Part shown: positions 63,750 to 64,000 of the stretch, in pieces
Layout of the letters: each line of letters begins with the position of its first letter
Numbering within the stretch: the stretch's first letter is position 1
Source: Homarus americanus
Lineage: Eukaryota > Arthropoda > Malacostraca > Decapoda > Nephropidae
Direction: 5' to 3'
DNA: 64,000 nucleotides
Assembly (NCBI RefSeq): GCF_018991925.1
Contig: NW_024727602.1
Location: forward strand, 55,001 to 119,000
Position numbers and translations under genes: made by a program
The notes under the pieces: model-generated
Told to the model about the DNA's origin: nothing
What the model saw: only the letters and a program-made list of their open reading frames with translations
Databases searched by the model: none

Positions 63750-64000
63750 ATGGGGGTGGATAAAACAAACGAGGGGGAGAGGGAGAAAAGGTAAAAGAGA
63801 AAGAAAAAAATAGAAAGAGAGGGAGATACAGTGTAAGATGGAAAGGGAGATGAATGAGATCAAGAAAAAGGGTGAGATTTACACAGATTGGAAGGGAGAA
63901 AGGAATAGGGAGGACAAGGAATAGGGAGAGTGTAGGTGGGACGGGGTGAGGGAGATGGATTGTGGTTTTATACGGAGACAGGTTGATGGAGAAGGATGGA
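63750..64000 (+). repeat. Purine-rich low-complexity DNA running off the window end
   Basis: GGGAGAAAGG/GAGATGAATGAGA-type sequence with a GGAATAGGGAGGACAAGGAA duplication at 63902-63925. Confidence 0.8.

Overview
The window looks like non-coding nuclear DNA from an arthropod, most likely a decapod crustacean. Three things suggest this: an extreme load of simple repeats (long GT/AC, GA/CT, AAT, TGTC and ATGT arrays every few hundred bases), many short runs of the arthropod telomere-type pentamer TTAGG (with TTGGG variants) on both strands, and fragments of non-LTR retrotransposons. The taxonomic call is an inference; no host gene in the window could be identified by name. There are no bacterial-type operons, no CRISPR arrays and no complete host gene. 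Nearly all long open frames are artefacts of microsatellites or of minisatellites whose unit length is a multiple of three.

Layout. 0-11.8 kb: microsatellites, a 16-bp and a 27-bp minisatellite, an AT-rich array of splice-acceptor-like units (8.5-8.8 kb), and a possible signal-peptide exon on the minus strand (2.3-2.4 kb). 11.8-12.7 kb: a 0.9-kb interspersed element carrying a 45-bp minisatellite (family C copy 1). 12.8-19.6 kb: GT, TGTC, GAGT and purine-rich repeats. 19.6-21.3 kb: the only long, convincing protein-coding unit, an intact reverse transcriptase domain of a 5'-truncated non-LTR retrotransposon (family A) on the minus strand. 21.3-34.5 kb: dense minisatellites, a 308-bp uninterrupted polypyrimidine tract, and telomere-like arrays. 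34.5-34.8 kb: a tRNA-derived SINE candidate. 35-42 kb: a series of unrelated GC-rich, CAC-rich and AG-rich minisatellites. 42.1-43.3 kb: a strong splice acceptor and a textbook recursive splice site on the plus strand. 45.6-45.9 kb: a possible minus-strand exon. 48.0-52.9 kb: a nest of retrotransposon fragments, with three pieces of a CR1-like family (B) and two more of family A, joined head-to-head and tail-to-tail. 53-55.2 kb: a 43-bp minisatellite followed by family C copy 2. 55.2-64 kb: very long GT/GA arrays, a 19-bp minisatellite, and a GC-rich possible terminal exon (60.97-61.14 kb).

How the pieces relate. The reverse-transcriptase family A and the minisatellite-bearing family C, which has no recognisable protein of its own, share a 3' end: the GTATATTTTCAGCC-like block, then CAATAAACCGTTAATT, then an (ATT)n tail. 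This fits a LINE and a non-autonomous partner that borrows its machinery. Copies of A, B and C repeatedly begin or end exactly at (AC)n/(GT)n tracts. The plus-strand acceptor, recursive site and terminal-exon candidate are all compatible with the window lying inside long introns of a plus-strand gene, but that is only an inference.
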